Part shown: piece by piece, positions 23,901-35,564 of the stretch
Layout: every line of letters starts with the position of its first letter
Numbering within the stretch: position 1 is the stretch's first letter
Assembly (NCBI GenBank): GCA_039090855.1
Contig: CM077005.1
Coordinates: 70,676,607-70,740,606, forward strand
Length of the DNA stretch: 64,000 bases
Direction: 5' to 3'
From: Macrothele yani
Taxonomy: Eukaryota; Arthropoda; Arachnida; Araneae; Macrothelidae
Position numbers and translations under genes: made by a program
Notes under the pieces: model-generated
What the model was told of the DNA's origin: nothing
Seen by the model: the letters and a program-made list of their open reading frames with translations, nothing else
Databases searched by the model: none

Positions 23901-24040
23901 CACTCAGCCAAGATATCTTTCTCTCTCACCTTTTTCCATATCTATATTGTTTCCATGGTGGACCATCCTTCTCTGGTGTGGTAGATGCACCATATCCCAC
24001 ATTAGAGTCCTGTAATTTATTTCTTTGCATCTTTTTAATT
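20925..24040 (-). mobile_element. LINE-B, longest single copy, minus strand, broken
   Basis: Read on the minus strand from about 24040. The endonuclease start (VWNTRGINGKVNEMIEEI at about 23880) leads to the endonuclease middle and end (23477-23112, with GSDHYLVV), the linker (22706-22368), RT start (22264-21938: YKGKGDQTDCKNYRG, GFMPGKGCTNQIFALRMIEK, LEKTYDQVNR), motif B (VKQACVMSLWLINIF, 21860-21672) and the C-terminal/3' UTR part to 20925. Frameshifts and deletions separate every block. Motif A Ala-Tyr has become TYDQV, and the 22740-23100 stretch contains a local duplication (CTGCCTCTTC... region repeated twice around 22760 and 23000). The copy is dead but gives the family's 5' region. 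Confidence 0.85.
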
Positions 24041-24220
24041 AGTTAAGTATACCATTGTTGGGGATTAGCCCACAGCTGTTGATTTGAAGTAATATTTTTT
24101 CCCCTTTCAAAACTAATTTTGCTATCTCTGTAAAATTAGTTGTGTAAAAGAGAAATTAAGTACTTGAATGACAAAGAAAGTATGGCAGTGGTATACATGC
24201 ATTCACTAGTTCTCTATTAC

Positions 24221-26462
24221 ACTGGTCTACAAGGTTTTTATAACATGAACAAATGTAGCTGTTTTTAACTGATTTTTGGTGCTGATTTCAGATCTGACCT
24301 TAAAAAATGGCCACCACTTCATGGTTTTTTTTTTGTTATGGGGTATTAAATATGTACTATTGTTCCTCATTAGCACTTGTAGGTATGTAAAAGGATGCTA
24401 GATCTTTTTGTCATAATTTGCCACTGGACAAGTTATGTGTGGCAACACTGATTTTTTACAGGTAGAGGTTATGTAACCATTATATATCCACTAATAGATT
24501 AAATACTATTACGTACCTCTAATCCTTAGTTTTTATGATTCACATTGTTGGTGTGTCATTTTTCTTTGTTTGTGGATTCATTGACGATTCTCAACACATG
24601 TTGCGATATTTCAATGATAATTCCTTGGGAGATCAGACTTTTTGGTTTTAATCTTTTCTTTTATGTACACTATTGCTCACACATCATTGAACTCTGGTTC
24701 CAGCTCTTTTAATGTAACCACAACCGAACCGCCTTTCTTTGCTGTTTTTTTACATCAAAGGAGAAACCCGTGCTACATGCTTATGAGCAAAAGGTGGTGA
24801 AATGGAGAAAAGGTATCGTCACAGCTGTATTAATGTTCTGGATAAGTTTTGCTATGTGTGCTGACAGTATATTATAAAATCTCAGAGTCGTCCATTGACA
24901 AAGACTGTTAAGAAAGCCTGCTATTTGTACTTTGGATGTCATGTTGGAGATCAAAATAAATTGTGGGCTCCACATGTCTGCTGCATTTCCTGCTTTGTTG
25001 GCCTGAGCTATTTGTTGAAAGGTAAACTGAAATCCATGCCTTTTGCAGTTCTGATGATTTGGCATGAACCAACTGATCACATGAAAGATTTTTATTTTTG
25101 TTTAACCAAAGTAAGTGGCTTTTCAAAGAAGAAAAAAAAGTAAAATACAGTATACAAGTCAAATTTGCCATCAGCCTTAATGCCTGTTCCACTCAGGAAA
25201 GATCTTTCTATACCTAAATCTCCATCAAACTATGAAGAGAGAGATTCAAATTCATCCAATGAAGATATGGATGCACATGAAGATCCGGATCCTACATACG
25301 CTCCTAAACACTTAGATGAACCCTGTGATTGATTGAGTTAAATGAACCGAATGATCTCATTCAAGACCTACTTCTTTCCAAACAAGCTGAACTTTTAAAT
25401 TCCCGGCTGCAAGAGTGGAACCTGCTAGCGAAGAGTACACATGTGTCTGTGTTCAGAAATAGAAGTTTGGGTCTATGTTCTTTCTATGAAATGCAGGATG
25501 GTATGTGTTTTTGTTCAGATATTCTGGGGCTAATGACAGAATTAGGAATATCTCATGATCCTACATAATGGCATCTATTTATCAACTCATCCAAGTAGTT
25601 TAAAAGCTGTCCTTTTGTCCAACAGAAACCAGAAGCTTTCCATTCCAGTAATACATGCTGTATGAATAAAGAAGACATATGAAAGCATGGACAAAATTCC
25701 TACTGCAATACAATATGACCAGTTTAGGTGGTCAATGTGTAGTGATCTGAAAGTAATATCACTCTTGCTAGGGCTTCAAAGTGGCTTCACCAAATTTTGT
25801 TGTTTTCTTTGTATATGGGACAGTAGGGCCACAGCAAAACACTATTAACGGACAAACTGGTCTAAACGAGATGTTTTCATCCCTGGAGAGAGTAATGTTC
25901 GTCAGAAGCCCCTAGTTAATCCCTCTGATTTGCTGCTTCCACCACTTCATATCAAACTGGGGCTTAGGAAAAACTTTGTAAAGGCTATGGAGAAATCTGG
26001 CCCAGGTTTCTTGCACTTAGAGCAAACGCTTCTGCAATTAAGTGATGCAAACTCAAAGAAGGAGTCTTCGTTGGTCCTCAGATATGGAAACTACTGCATG
26101 ATTCTGTTTTTACTGAAAAGCTAAACAGCATGGAGCTTGCCACATGGCAAACTTTCACATCTGTGGGCAAGGGATTTCTGGGTACCCACAAAGAGGGCAA
26201 CTGTAAACAGCTGATTCACAACCTTCTCAAGAACTATAAAAATCTTGGGTGCTGGATGTCCTTAAAAATATATTTCCTACATTTGCATGTGGACTTCTTT
26301 CCTGACAACCTAGGAGCATCCAGCGATGAACAAGGAAAAAGGTTCCACCAAGATATCTGAACGATGAAGGAGAGGTATTAAGCAGGTGGGATCCCTCAGT
26401 GATGAGTGATTATTGCTGGTTTTTGCAGGAGGGGGACAACACAACACATAAGAGAAAAAAAA
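24221..26462 (+). pseudogene. degraded member of a multi-copy arthropod protein family of unknown function
   Basis: From 24801 the translated pieces read, in order: MEKRYRHSCINVLDKFCYVC, VKKACYLYFGCHVGDQ, LWAPHVCCISC, MPFAVLMIWHEPTDH, YFCLTKVSGF (to about 25140), NEPNDLIQDLLLSKQAELL (25329-25568), then LPPLHIKLGLRKNFVKAMEK (25930-26124) and FLHLHVDFFPDNLGASSDEQ, RFHQDI (26130-26360), and finally a DYCWFLQE-like tail near 26408. I remember this arrangement from many uncharacterised proteins of spiders, aphids and other arthropods. Paired Cys in the N-terminal part suggest zinc binding. Many stops and frameshifts. Upstream 24221-24800 may be its 5' non-coding part. A LINE-B fragment abuts its 3' end at 26463. 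Function unknown; the high copy number suggests a mobile element. Confidence 0.6.
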
Positions 26463-26960
26463 ATGGGTACTACAGAAGAAACATAGGAGTCGTTTGTGTG
26501 CTGGAGAAATGCATTACTTACGAGGGCTTTGTGGCAAGACATGTTCTGACCATGTGAGGAATAAAGATGTGTTGCAGTTGTTTAATGTGAAGCAAAATGT
26601 TGTTGGCTAGGTGGAGACTAATATTCTTAGGTGGTTTGGCCATGTTGAAAGAATGAGTGATGCATAAGAGAATTTATTCAGCAGGAAAGAAAGACAGAGG
26701 AAGGCCAAGGAAGCCTTGGGAGGATCAGATTCAGGAGTGTCTGCATGAGAAAAAGATTTTGAGTATGAAGTATAGAAGGTCTTGTGTACATTGTGTGATT
26801 AATGTCAGAGAAGCCCGAGTTGTATGTCAAGGTCTTTGTAAATGAAGAAGTTTGATACAACATTAGTAAGTAAATGATCAGTTAAAATTTTATCTGGTGA
26901 TTTATATTTCTTTGTGGAGTTAACTTCTGAATCGCAGAGAACAGCTTAGTGCTATGTATG
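26463..26960 (+). mobile_element. LINE-B 3'-end fragment
   Basis: Begins in the RT C-terminal domain (WVLQKKHRSRLCAG equivalent at 26465) and runs to the 3' UTR with GAGTTAACTTCTGAATC and AGCTTAGTGCTATGTATG. Several stops. 5'-truncated, inserted next to the arthropod-family relic. Confidence 0.85.
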
Positions 26961-28983
26961 TACGTATGTGAACAGCAATGTGCTATCGCCAAAATTTCCT
27001 TTCAGCATTTTCTTCCCGTCATCCCCATGTCTTTCATTCCTTTTAGTCATTGGATAGCCAGCAGAGAACCCCCCTCCCTACCTTTAATTCTTTAATTGAT
27101 CTATTTTTAGAAACCAAAAGGTGGAGAAAAATAAAGCATTCGCTGACCATGTAGGTGAATTTCATTGCCCTTGAAACAATTGCGGCTACAGGCAAACGGA
27201 GTGAGAGAGGGCAGAGAAACTCTGCACATCTGCAAAAGGGGAAAAGAAAGTTTATTCGATTCAACCAGAGTTGTATGTAAATCTGAATTGGAGTGTTAGG
27301 GAAATGTATTCATATGGTATGAGAATTTATAAGAAATCAATATGAAAAACAGTCACTAAACTTGTCGTCTGAGATTCTATTTATTTAAAAAAAAAAAGTA
27401 AGTGAAAATATTTGTACATTAAAATTTCTGCATAACTTTGTTAGAAGGAAGGTTACTATGCAATTTAGTTTTACTTGCTAGTCATGCAAATGTTTTGCTG
27501 GCAAACTATTTGGTCACTAGCAGAACTTGCTAGTGAGTGAAAAAGATGAAATCTTGCCCTGGTCAGAACCTTAGTTAAGTTAAAGTAAAAAGTTATTGCA
27601 GTTACTAATAAGATTTTATCTCTGCATATAGCCTAATGATATGTTTCTAATGATATGATTATGTAAAGATTGCATTTCAATGCTATGAGCATGAAGGGAA
27701 AAAATATCTTAATTATAGCATATGAAATCGATTAAAATTGCCAAACCATTTAAATAATTAATCAGCTTTTAATTCTATATGTTCAAAATATTCAATCAAT
27801 TTGTTCGATACATCAGGCAGTCAAACTTTTCGATTAAACGTTTACTGAATTTTTTTATTCTTTTTTTTTTTTTTTTTATGGATTTCAATTCTTGAAAGCT
27901 GGCAGGTGTGCTAGTGTTACATGAGCCCAGTTAGCTATGTGTGTAATTAAGTCAGTAATTAGATATTATGCCATCAAACCATGTTTCTGGATCAGTACCA
28001 TAATTTCTTGAGGTAACTTCTTTGGTTTTACTTTTTTAAATGCTATGTGTTATCTGAATCAGTAATTGGGTGTTGTATCATACTCAGTTGTGGATTATGA
28101 AGCTGATTCACAGTTGGGAACCTATGTTCAGGGAGAAAGAATTACACAACAGACAAGTGATTTAGAAAACTGTGTTGTGGTTGTAAGTCTGTTTTTGACT
28201 GTACATCTATGGAAGAATAACAACTGTAGAAAAGGAGTCATTAGATAAATGACCCTGAGCCAGAAACAGTGGTGAGAAAAGTATCTTCTAAATTCTTGTA
28301 CTGTACTGTAGTTATTGTAGATTATTATCTCAGGTGCTCTAATCTAGACTCGGTCAAGCTTTTTAATGCCTAAGCAATATGTGAAGCACTATAAATATCT
28401 CAAAAAATATTGTTTTTACTAAGGCCTTATAAATAAAGTTAAATTTATGTTACCAAGTGAAGAACAGGTTAACTTCATGAAAATACATAACTATTTTTCA
28501 ACATATTTATATTATTATACCAAGTAACTGATTTTACAATCTCTGATTGGGAATATTTTCAAGATTCGTACAAGATATAATATTCTGGCCTGAATGTGCA
28601 CATCTCCCATAATTGTTGTGGTGAGTTCATATCTCCCATAATTATTATGCATGCTTTTGTCATTACTGTGAGTAAGCAAATCTTGACTCATGAGTACTGA
28701 ATAAATTTATATTAATATTTTAGCACAAATACTGAGTTCACAAATGTGTTAAAAGGGGTGGTGATTTAGTGTATACTTTGGTTTAATTTCATCCCACAGA
28801 TTTGTTCAATTGTAAGTGCGCATAGAGAAAAGATTTTACATATACTATGAAGTTAACATTTTTTATCATTTAATGTCTTTGGCAAATTTTATTTTATTTT
28901 ATTGCGGAAATTTGTAAAAACATTTAAATGCACTAACATTTACTTTTTCTTTTTGATTGCTTGGGCAATTGTTCTCATTCTAG
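26961..28983. other. intron of CUL2, nothing recognised
   Basis: AT-rich DNA with a T run near 27860. ORFs such as 28066-28248 show no recognisable domain. It ends in a polypyrimidine-rich acceptor (TTGTTCTCATTCTAG) just before the CUL2 exon. Confidence 0.5.
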
Positions 28984-29083
28984 GTACCTCAATTCTCAGC
29001 ATATCAAGAAGCAGAAATTTAGTGAGGCAGACCTTCAGTATGGCCGTGCTGAACCAGCTGAGCAGATGTTAGAAATTGGTGAG
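28984..29083 (+). CDS. CUL2: cullin-2 exon (first of three in window)
   Basis: A 100-base exon with acceptor CATTCTAG before it and donor GTAAGT after it. The first G completes an Arg codon, then 33 codons begin YLNSQHIKKQKFSEADLQYG and end EQMLEIGE. This aligns with human CUL2 from about residue 107 ([20 protein letters not shown], then MEIGE), two residues shorter in the loop after LQYG. CUL2 is the scaffold of CRL2 ubiquitin ligases: its N-terminal cullin repeats bind Elongin B/C with a VHL-box receptor and its C-terminus binds RBX1. This exon lies in the N-terminal repeats. The upstream exon was not found, and the next exon is 22.4 kb away with an in-phase join. Confidence 0.92.
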
Positions 29084-30549
29084 GTAAGTGTCTTTAATGT
29101 ATTTTTCATACAGCTAGAATGAATTTGCATGTTTTAAATATTCCTGTTTAGCCCATTGCCAAAATAAGCATTTCACCCAAAAAGCACATGTTTGTGCTGA
29201 TGGGAAAGTTCGCAACATTATACGAACACACTTTTTGTGGCTTTGAATTCAGTTGAGTGTTTTTGTAATTGTTCAAATGACATTATTTTGAGCAGTTACC
29301 TTTGATGCAAAGAATCATGATTTAAGTGCAATTTCCAGTGTTGCAAAGAATGCAATATTATTTGAATTTGATTGTGGGCAGTGGAAGATTATGGCATTAC
29401 ACAATTTACAGCAAAGGGGAAGATTGTGGAAGCATTTATGTGATTGTCAGCGGTATGTAATTTTTCTTCAGATTTGTTAGTTACTTACAGTCAAGAGTGA
29501 AAAATTGCCTTTACGATAAAATGAACCTATTTATAATTAAAACATCATAAAAAAAATGGGGCTTTATTTTTCTGCCATACTCCAATAATTATCATCAATT
29601 AATCTAAACATCTGTGGAGTTGTGGAAAAGTTTGTGGATTTTTGGCAAGCAGCGTACACGAAAAGTCTTGGGCTTTGGAGTAAGGGGGTTGTGAATACAT
29701 TTGCATAGCAACTAGCAACAAATATCATGAGAGGGAACAAGATATGGTCAAGTAGCTCTGACATCTGAGTCTGTCTTAGGGAAACACAATTCCAGGTCTT
29801 AGGGGAACACAAAACATATTGGTGGCTATGGGGAAAAGATTACAGTTGTACTTTGTAAAGGATATGTGTAGAGAAACGATGTGTGTTACTTATTTTCCAT
29901 TTTAGTTTTTCCCAAGTAAAAAGTAAACGAATGTTTATTGAGATGTTCTGCACTTCACATTAACACTGTTGAAGTTTATAATATGTTTTAAATGCCTTGA
30001 TGAAATGATGTACTTTAAAAAAAGTTAGTAGTTATGTATTTATATATCTAGTATGTGATCTACATGAACTTCTATGTACAAATGTTTGTCTGTTTCTTTA
30101 AATGATAACAAATATTGATCTTCTGTGCGTTATTCGAACACTTCCTTCCTTGTGTTACATAAAAATTCTACAACTGTTTATAAATTATTCAAGCTCTTTT
30201 TCAGTTTATGTACTTCTCTTTTCTGGCTGCTCAAACCTATCTGGGTGAATCATATGCATTTCTTGAAAGTTACCATGAGGAAAAGTGTTTTTTCTGTCTT
30301 AAGTGCTGAACGTTATAATTTCTTGCACATGCTGCAGCTGCTTGATAGAGTTTGCATTGTGGTATGTTTCACAACTGGCAAACTTTTTCTTCAGGATTTA
30401 GTTCAGGCTGTTGAATATATCCCTATGCCACTAATCTTAATTTATAAGTTTGCGCTTTATCATTTGCAGTGTGTTTCCTTTTGAAGATCCTATATTTTTA
30501 TTAGCTTTCTTCCCTTCATACAAATTTGTTAAATCCACACCTGATTTTT
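29084..30549. other. start of the 22.4-kb CUL2 intron, nothing recognised
   Basis: AT-rich intron DNA beginning GTAAGTGTC. Short ORFs on both strands (for example 30125-30484) match nothing I know and lack coding character. Confidence 0.5.
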
Positions 30550-31089
30550 TACGCTTTCCAACTGTAGGTTGAAGAAGCGTATATGCTCCAGCTTTGTTCG
30601 TCTCTCTGTCCGCACGATAACCCGTGTAAAAATAGTTCAATTTTGATGAAATTTTAGTATGTAGTAGGGGACCACCTGGGGACGAATTCTGTTGAAAATG
30701 AGCGAAATGGGGGTCAAAGGTCAGGACATAGAAGCAGGATCTATTCCATTGCCCTTATGCGTCATAACTTATGTAAAAATGCTGCAATTGCGACAAAACT
30801 TCATCATGTTGTTCCAGAGGTGCACTGAACCGGTTCTGTTGAATATCGTCGAAATGGGGTCAAAGGTCAGGACACAAGCGAGATTCATTCCACAGCCATT
30901 ATCCTAATAACTTGACTAAAAATGCTTCTATTGTGACAAAACTTTAGTATGTTGTTCCGGAGGTATACTGAACTGGTTCTATTGAATATCATTGAAATGA
31001 GGTCAAAGGTCAGGACACAGGAGCAAGATCTATTCCACAGGCATTATTAAATAACTTGAGTAATGATTTCTGGTATGTTGGAAAGCGTA
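30550..31089. repeat. Helitron/HINE-like non-autonomous element, short copy (about 3 internal repeats)
   Basis: Bounded by a perfect 13-base inverted repeat TACGCTTTCCAAC (30550-30562) and GTTGGAAAGCGTA (31077-31089). Inside are three tandem units of about 143-146 bp, each with TCAAAGGTCAGGACA and a TTGAATATCG-like segment. The longer, inverted copy at 41761-42888 has the same ends. Sub-terminal inverted repeats plus a central ~150-bp array are typical of HINE/DINE-like or Pearl-type elements. No 5' TC or 3' CTRR end was established. Confidence 0.7.
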
Positions 31090-31959
31090 TCATAATCAGT
31101 GCAATGCAGGATTTTACTAACTTGTTCTTTAATAAATCTGGTTCGTAGAGCTTCAGTCTACTTTTCTCCCATATTTTGTACTTCTTTCAGACTTTGTGGA
31201 TCTCATTCTTTGTAGATTTTTGATACATATCCCAAACTTATGTATTTTTTTATTATGTTCTTTGATAATGAAATAAAAGAAACAGCATCCAGATTTTCAG
31301 GTTCCGCTTTTTTTTATTTCATTTATCACTTTCCATATTATGTGTTGATTCCTGTCTTTTAAAAAATTATTTCTTGCATGTGTTCTGTTTTACTTTCAAA
31401 AAGGTTTGCATTTGATTTGTTCTTTGGCTTTCTTCAAAACTGACAGATCTACCTAAGACAATGTCTTTTGTTGGTTGGATCAAGCATTCTGTGTTCATAT
31501 CTCCAGATTCACTTTCTGTGATCTGTCGCAACATTTATTTCCATATTTTCATATTGAGTGTGAAAAACATAGATATGCCATCTGTTTGCTGTTACTAAAC
31601 TTTTATCTTTTGCTTTGATACATTTTATAGATCTTTGAACTAAAAATTTGAATTTAGCAAGATAAGGTGTATATCCTTTCCAGAATTAAATATAAATTTT
31701 CCTGTTGCTTTGGAAATTATTTCTATTGCTCCAATCACTTATTGTCTCATACCTGTCAACTACTACGGAATGTCCGTAGTTTCTATGGATTTTGTTGTCT
31801 GACTACAGAACTCGCTGTTGAAACTACAGATTCTACGAATTTTTATATTTAATTTTTTTTTATTTTGCTATTATTTTATAATATATTAATATATAAGATC
31901 TAAGCCTATTCGCGTAATTCCGCTTTTTTTTTTTTTTTTGTCATCATTTAGATCATTCT
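31090..31959. other. intron DNA with a possible hAT end at 31752-31860
   Basis: Mostly unrecognised AT-rich DNA. At 31752 the sequence GTCAACTACTACGGAATGTCC followed by GTAGTTTCTA resembles the segment at 34918 (CCAACTACTATGGAATCTCC, GTAGTTTCTA), so both may be ends of one hAT-like family. A T run lies at 31923-31940. Confidence 0.4.
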
Positions 31960-32680
31960 CAAAATCAATGCAAAACTGAAGAGAATTTTTGGTCCGTCTG
32001 GGGGACTATATTTCGTGTTTCAAAACTTTTGAAAATGGTGGTTAAAGGAGTTAAAAAAATTCTGTAATCATAATTTCTTTTTCTCCTGATGTTGCCTTTG
32101 TGTCCAGTATTCTTGTTAAATATCATTTTATTGTATAAATGTTTGTATTTCAGCTTGAAACTGTTGCCAACAGAAGTTAGACGCCGCGAACATTTGCCCG
32201 TAATCTTCATGCATAAGATTCTTCCTCAAATTTGTAGAATTCTGCCACTTTTGTTATTATTTTGGTCATTTACGAGATCGATGCACAATTCAACAGAAAT
32301 AGGGGCAGACAGGATTTTCGTTGGAGGATGGAATTCTATCTTTATGAAACTTTCTAAAACGGAAGGTCGGCGGAGTTCAGATTTTTTCCGTAGTCGTAAT
32401 TTCTTTTTCTCGTGATGTTGCCTTTGTCCAGTATTATTGTTAAATATCATTTTCTGTATAAACATTATTATTTCCGCTTGAAAATAGGGGGAAATTTCCA
32501 AAACCAGAAGTCTAGCAGAGCAAAAATTTCTTCCGTAATCGCACCCCCGTGATGTTCCCACTCTCATGCATTGTTAAATATCCCCCATCCTATAAGTTTT
32601 CACATTTAAGCTTGATAAGGGAGCGGGAAATTCCCCAAAATGAGTGTAACAGAGTTGGAAAATTTGTGAAAATTGATGCA
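31960..32680. repeat. degenerate tandem repeats, inverted relative to the 6.4-7.0 kb family
   Basis: The motif GTGATGTTGCCTTTG, then TTGTTAAATATCATTTT, then a CAGCTTGAAA/CGCTTGAAAA element recurs at about 32085, 32413 and, diverged, 32550 (spacing about 330 then 140 bp). It is the reverse complement of the 6.4-7.0 kb repeat. Overlapping ORFs on both strands are by-products. Confidence 0.5.
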
Positions 32681-32839
32681 TTATTTACAAATTTTGGATT
32701 TCCTGTCTGTCAAGCGTTGAAGAATTCTGAACGCATCTGACTGATTTTTTACAGGTGAAAGTTTTGAACTTAAATTTTGCAATGTTACCTATCGTGCTCT
32801 TGCCATGGAAATCAACTTTGTGTTTGGAAATTCAACTTT

Positions 32840-33430
32840 GCCAGGAAAGGCAGCACATGGGGCCTCAGGATCTCCTGTATGTAGGGCTAGGCTGTCAATG
32901 TCCCTTGGATCACTGCGAGAGAAGTCCTGCTGTCATACCCAATAGCTCCCCTGCCCATCACACCTGCAGTTTGGAACGTGTGCCGCTGTACAGTGAGGTT
33001 GGGATTGTAGAGCTCACCTACAGTACTCCACACTGTGACACGGTGGTTGTCCGTTCCCATACAGAAGTGGGATTCGTTGCTGAACACTATACATCGCCAG
33101 TCCATAGCATTCCACGTTGCTCACTGCTGACACCACTGTAATTGACGCCGGCAATGGTCAGGTGTTAATGGCAGAAAATGTAAGGGCTGTCGAGAGTGCA
33201 GATTCTCCTCTGCCAGGCATCTGGAAATGGTTCTGGTAGACACAGGAGTACCTTGTACAGCCGCCACATATCTCTGGATGTTGGACAAGAATGTCATTTC
33301 ATCTGTGTGTGCCGATCTCATGATCTCACAGTCCTTTCTGCTGGTGGTGTATCTGGGACATCCAGAGACGGTCTGCCGTGTCCGGGTGCCTTCTTGTGTC
33401 CATTGCTCCCAACATGATCACCTGTCACTC
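32840..33430 (-). pseudogene. Tc1-like transposase relic
   Basis: Minus-strand frames 33321-33121 (TPVSTRTISRCLAEENLHSR, LPLTPDHCRRQLQWC) and 33105-32887 (DWRCIVFSNESHFCMGTDN, VMGRGAIGYDSR) follow the order of a Tc1 transposase from the second DNA-binding half into the core. The first catalytic Asp is Asn here (FSNES for FSDES), and the region with the second Asp and Glu is missing. No terminal repeats recognised. Inactive. Confidence 0.8.
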
Positions 33431-34572
33431 TGCTTCTCTCCCAACGAAACAGCTTCGTTCACACTCCGTGAGTTGCCCGTACACACATCTATGGCCCTTC
33501 CTCCCACCATCCAGATGAATGTCAAATTCTGCTGATTTTCCCGAGAATTAGCCGTTAGGATGGTTGAAATTCCACCAACCACCATGATTTCGAATCGCCT
33601 GTGAAATCTTTTTCTTTCTGTGTCAGTGAAAGGCAGCATTACAATAATCAGTTTCCTTGCTTCTGACCAATTGTCTGAGATGCGTTGGAAAAAATTTGCT
33701 TTAAATTTTTTTTCTCTCAGTCCGATTGTCATACATCTTCAGCAAAGAGCTCACCTGCTCTGGCACTAGAATGCTGGGGAAGATCAGTAATTGACAGGTG
33801 ATATCTGCCCTGCCTTCTCCTTGCAATTCAGTCTTTCAACTCCTCAGCTCAACAGAGCCACGCACATTCTACAGTTGAGTTGCGGCGAATTAACTTAACG
33901 ACAAAAGGGAGTAGTTACAGATGGCCTCACCTTGTAATCAAAAGCGCTGTTTGTACAATGTTTTTTGTCATCTTCACGCACAACCTAAACAAAAAACTAA
34001 AACAGTTGGTTGCTATTTTATTCGTAAAAAAATAAACCAACATGCGGGCCATTTTTATCTTGTGGAATCGATGTACCAGAAAACAAATTTCAGTAGGTGG
34101 AGGGGGTGTTGATTTTCGCAGGTTTTTTTTTCCAGAACTTTTAGTGGACCAATAATACTACTTCTGAAAAATTATTCTTACATCTGGATAATGTTGATAA
34201 AAAATAGCTCTCCTGTGATTTTATGAGCTGTAAAAATCACTTGATTTTCAGATTTTGAAGGTTGGCATGTCTTCATGTCTATCGCTCAGGGATCTCACCT
34301 GACTCTTACCATGCACTTTGGCACGAATGTGGAGTCCCCTGCACAGTTCCTTATAATCCCCAAGGATTGCGATTACAGTGCCGGTCTTGAATGTGCGGTC
34401 ATGCGAAATTGTACAAAACTTTAATCATTTGCATGTCTGCCCTCCCCATAGCTATTTGCTGAGTTTCGTGTTAATTGTACGATTTTTTCTTGGTGCGTGG
34501 ATTTTTATGACAATAAGTGTACTTCATATTCGTAGATCGAGCATCCACTGGACATTGTGTTCTGAACTCCAG
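33431..34572. other. intron DNA, nothing recognised
   Basis: Short ORFs only (for example 33921-34112), without recognisable motifs. No repeats of note. Confidence 0.45.
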
Positions 34573-34915
34573 TACTAAAATATGAGGCGTCATCAAATTA
34601 AACCCATTTTTGCCACGTCACATGGACTGATGTACAGGGAGAATGATGATGTCACAGTTCGCGTGATAAGTGCAGACCAGTGAACAAGCGAGCATGCGCT
34701 CATTCTCCTTGCACGTGTGGTTTGTGCTGCAGATCATTGACAACATGGCCGGTTTGATTCCAAATCTGTCCCAAGGTGGATCAGCAAGCGGTGATTCAGT
34801 TCCTAACAGTGGAAGGATGTCGACCAGTTGACATTCATCACAGAATACAGGTAGTGTGAGGTGACAAATTTGTGTCGAAGACAACAGTGACGGATTGGGC
34901 TTAAATGTTTTGCTA
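34573..34915 (+). mobile_element. mariner-like element, 5' fragment
   Basis: Begins with a mariner-like end (TATGAGGCGTCATCAAATTA). At about 34780 the plus strand reads a degraded helix-turn-helix domain, VIQFLTVEGCRPVDIHHRIQ and then GDKFVSKTTVTDW, which matches the N-terminal DNA-binding half of mariner-type transposases. One stop interrupts it. Everything after this domain is gone, and a hAT-like end follows directly. Confidence 0.55.
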
Positions 34916-34917
34916 AG

Positions 34918-35030
34918 ATGCCAACTACTATGGAATCTCCGTAGTTTCTACAGAAATAACTTTTGTACTATGGAATACGGAAAACCATGATTTTTCTACG
35001 AAAAATTAACATAAGTTATAAATTTTTATT
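34918..35030. repeat. possible hAT-like terminal segment
   Basis: GATGCCAACTACTATGG with a GTAGTTTCTAC inner segment resembles the piece at 31752 and, more loosely, the start of the hAT element at 52927 (GCTGCCAATCCTTCCG). hAT-like families often start with a comparable GCCAAC segment. No ORF. Confidence 0.35.
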
Positions 35031-35469
35031 TTGCTTGTTCCCCTGCCCAACGCAACGGCGGCCACTTGATGATCCGTAATTCTTTTTGCTTGCAATGCTG
35101 CCTGCATCCCAGCGAGGCTGCTCGGATCTTAGTTTGAGCGACTAGCAATCAATGGGTGTGGCCTTGCGCTGAGTCATTCTAAGTGAAAACCCTCCCTCCC
35201 CAGCATGCAACAATCTGGGGACGTTGAGTGTAGCTCGCATTGGTGGACGTGGGCGGAGTTTGGCCTAAAGCTCTTTCGCAGCTATGCGACAAGCTCTTGA
35301 ATATCATTTGGTGCAGAACATGAATGTCGTTGCCTGGCATCAGAGTTTTTTTGTTTTTTTTAATGTGTGCATTGGCCATTCATGTCAGTAATTAATATTT
35401 TGAAGCTTTTTTCTTGCGTTGCAGAAAAGTATGCTTGGATTTCGTTCTTATGTGCAAAGCTCACCAAAA
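35031..35469. other. intron DNA, nothing recognised
   Basis: No coding or repeat signal that I can name. A T-rich run lies at about 35346-35360. Confidence 0.4.
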
Positions 35470-35564
35470 TTCATAATTACACATCTAGTATGCATCGAAA
35501 AGGGTGTTTGCGCATCAAAATTTTAACAATGCATAAAAATATGCATACATACATCACTAAGCTG

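Noticed and set aside
28066..28248. Small ORF just upstream of the first CUL2 exon as an extra exon
   Set aside because: Its translation does not resemble the preceding CUL2 segment and it has no matching splice sites in phase.
30125..30484. 119-codon ORF as a host gene
   Set aside because: Hydrophobic low-complexity translation from AT-rich DNA, no known motif, lies within a CUL2 intron.
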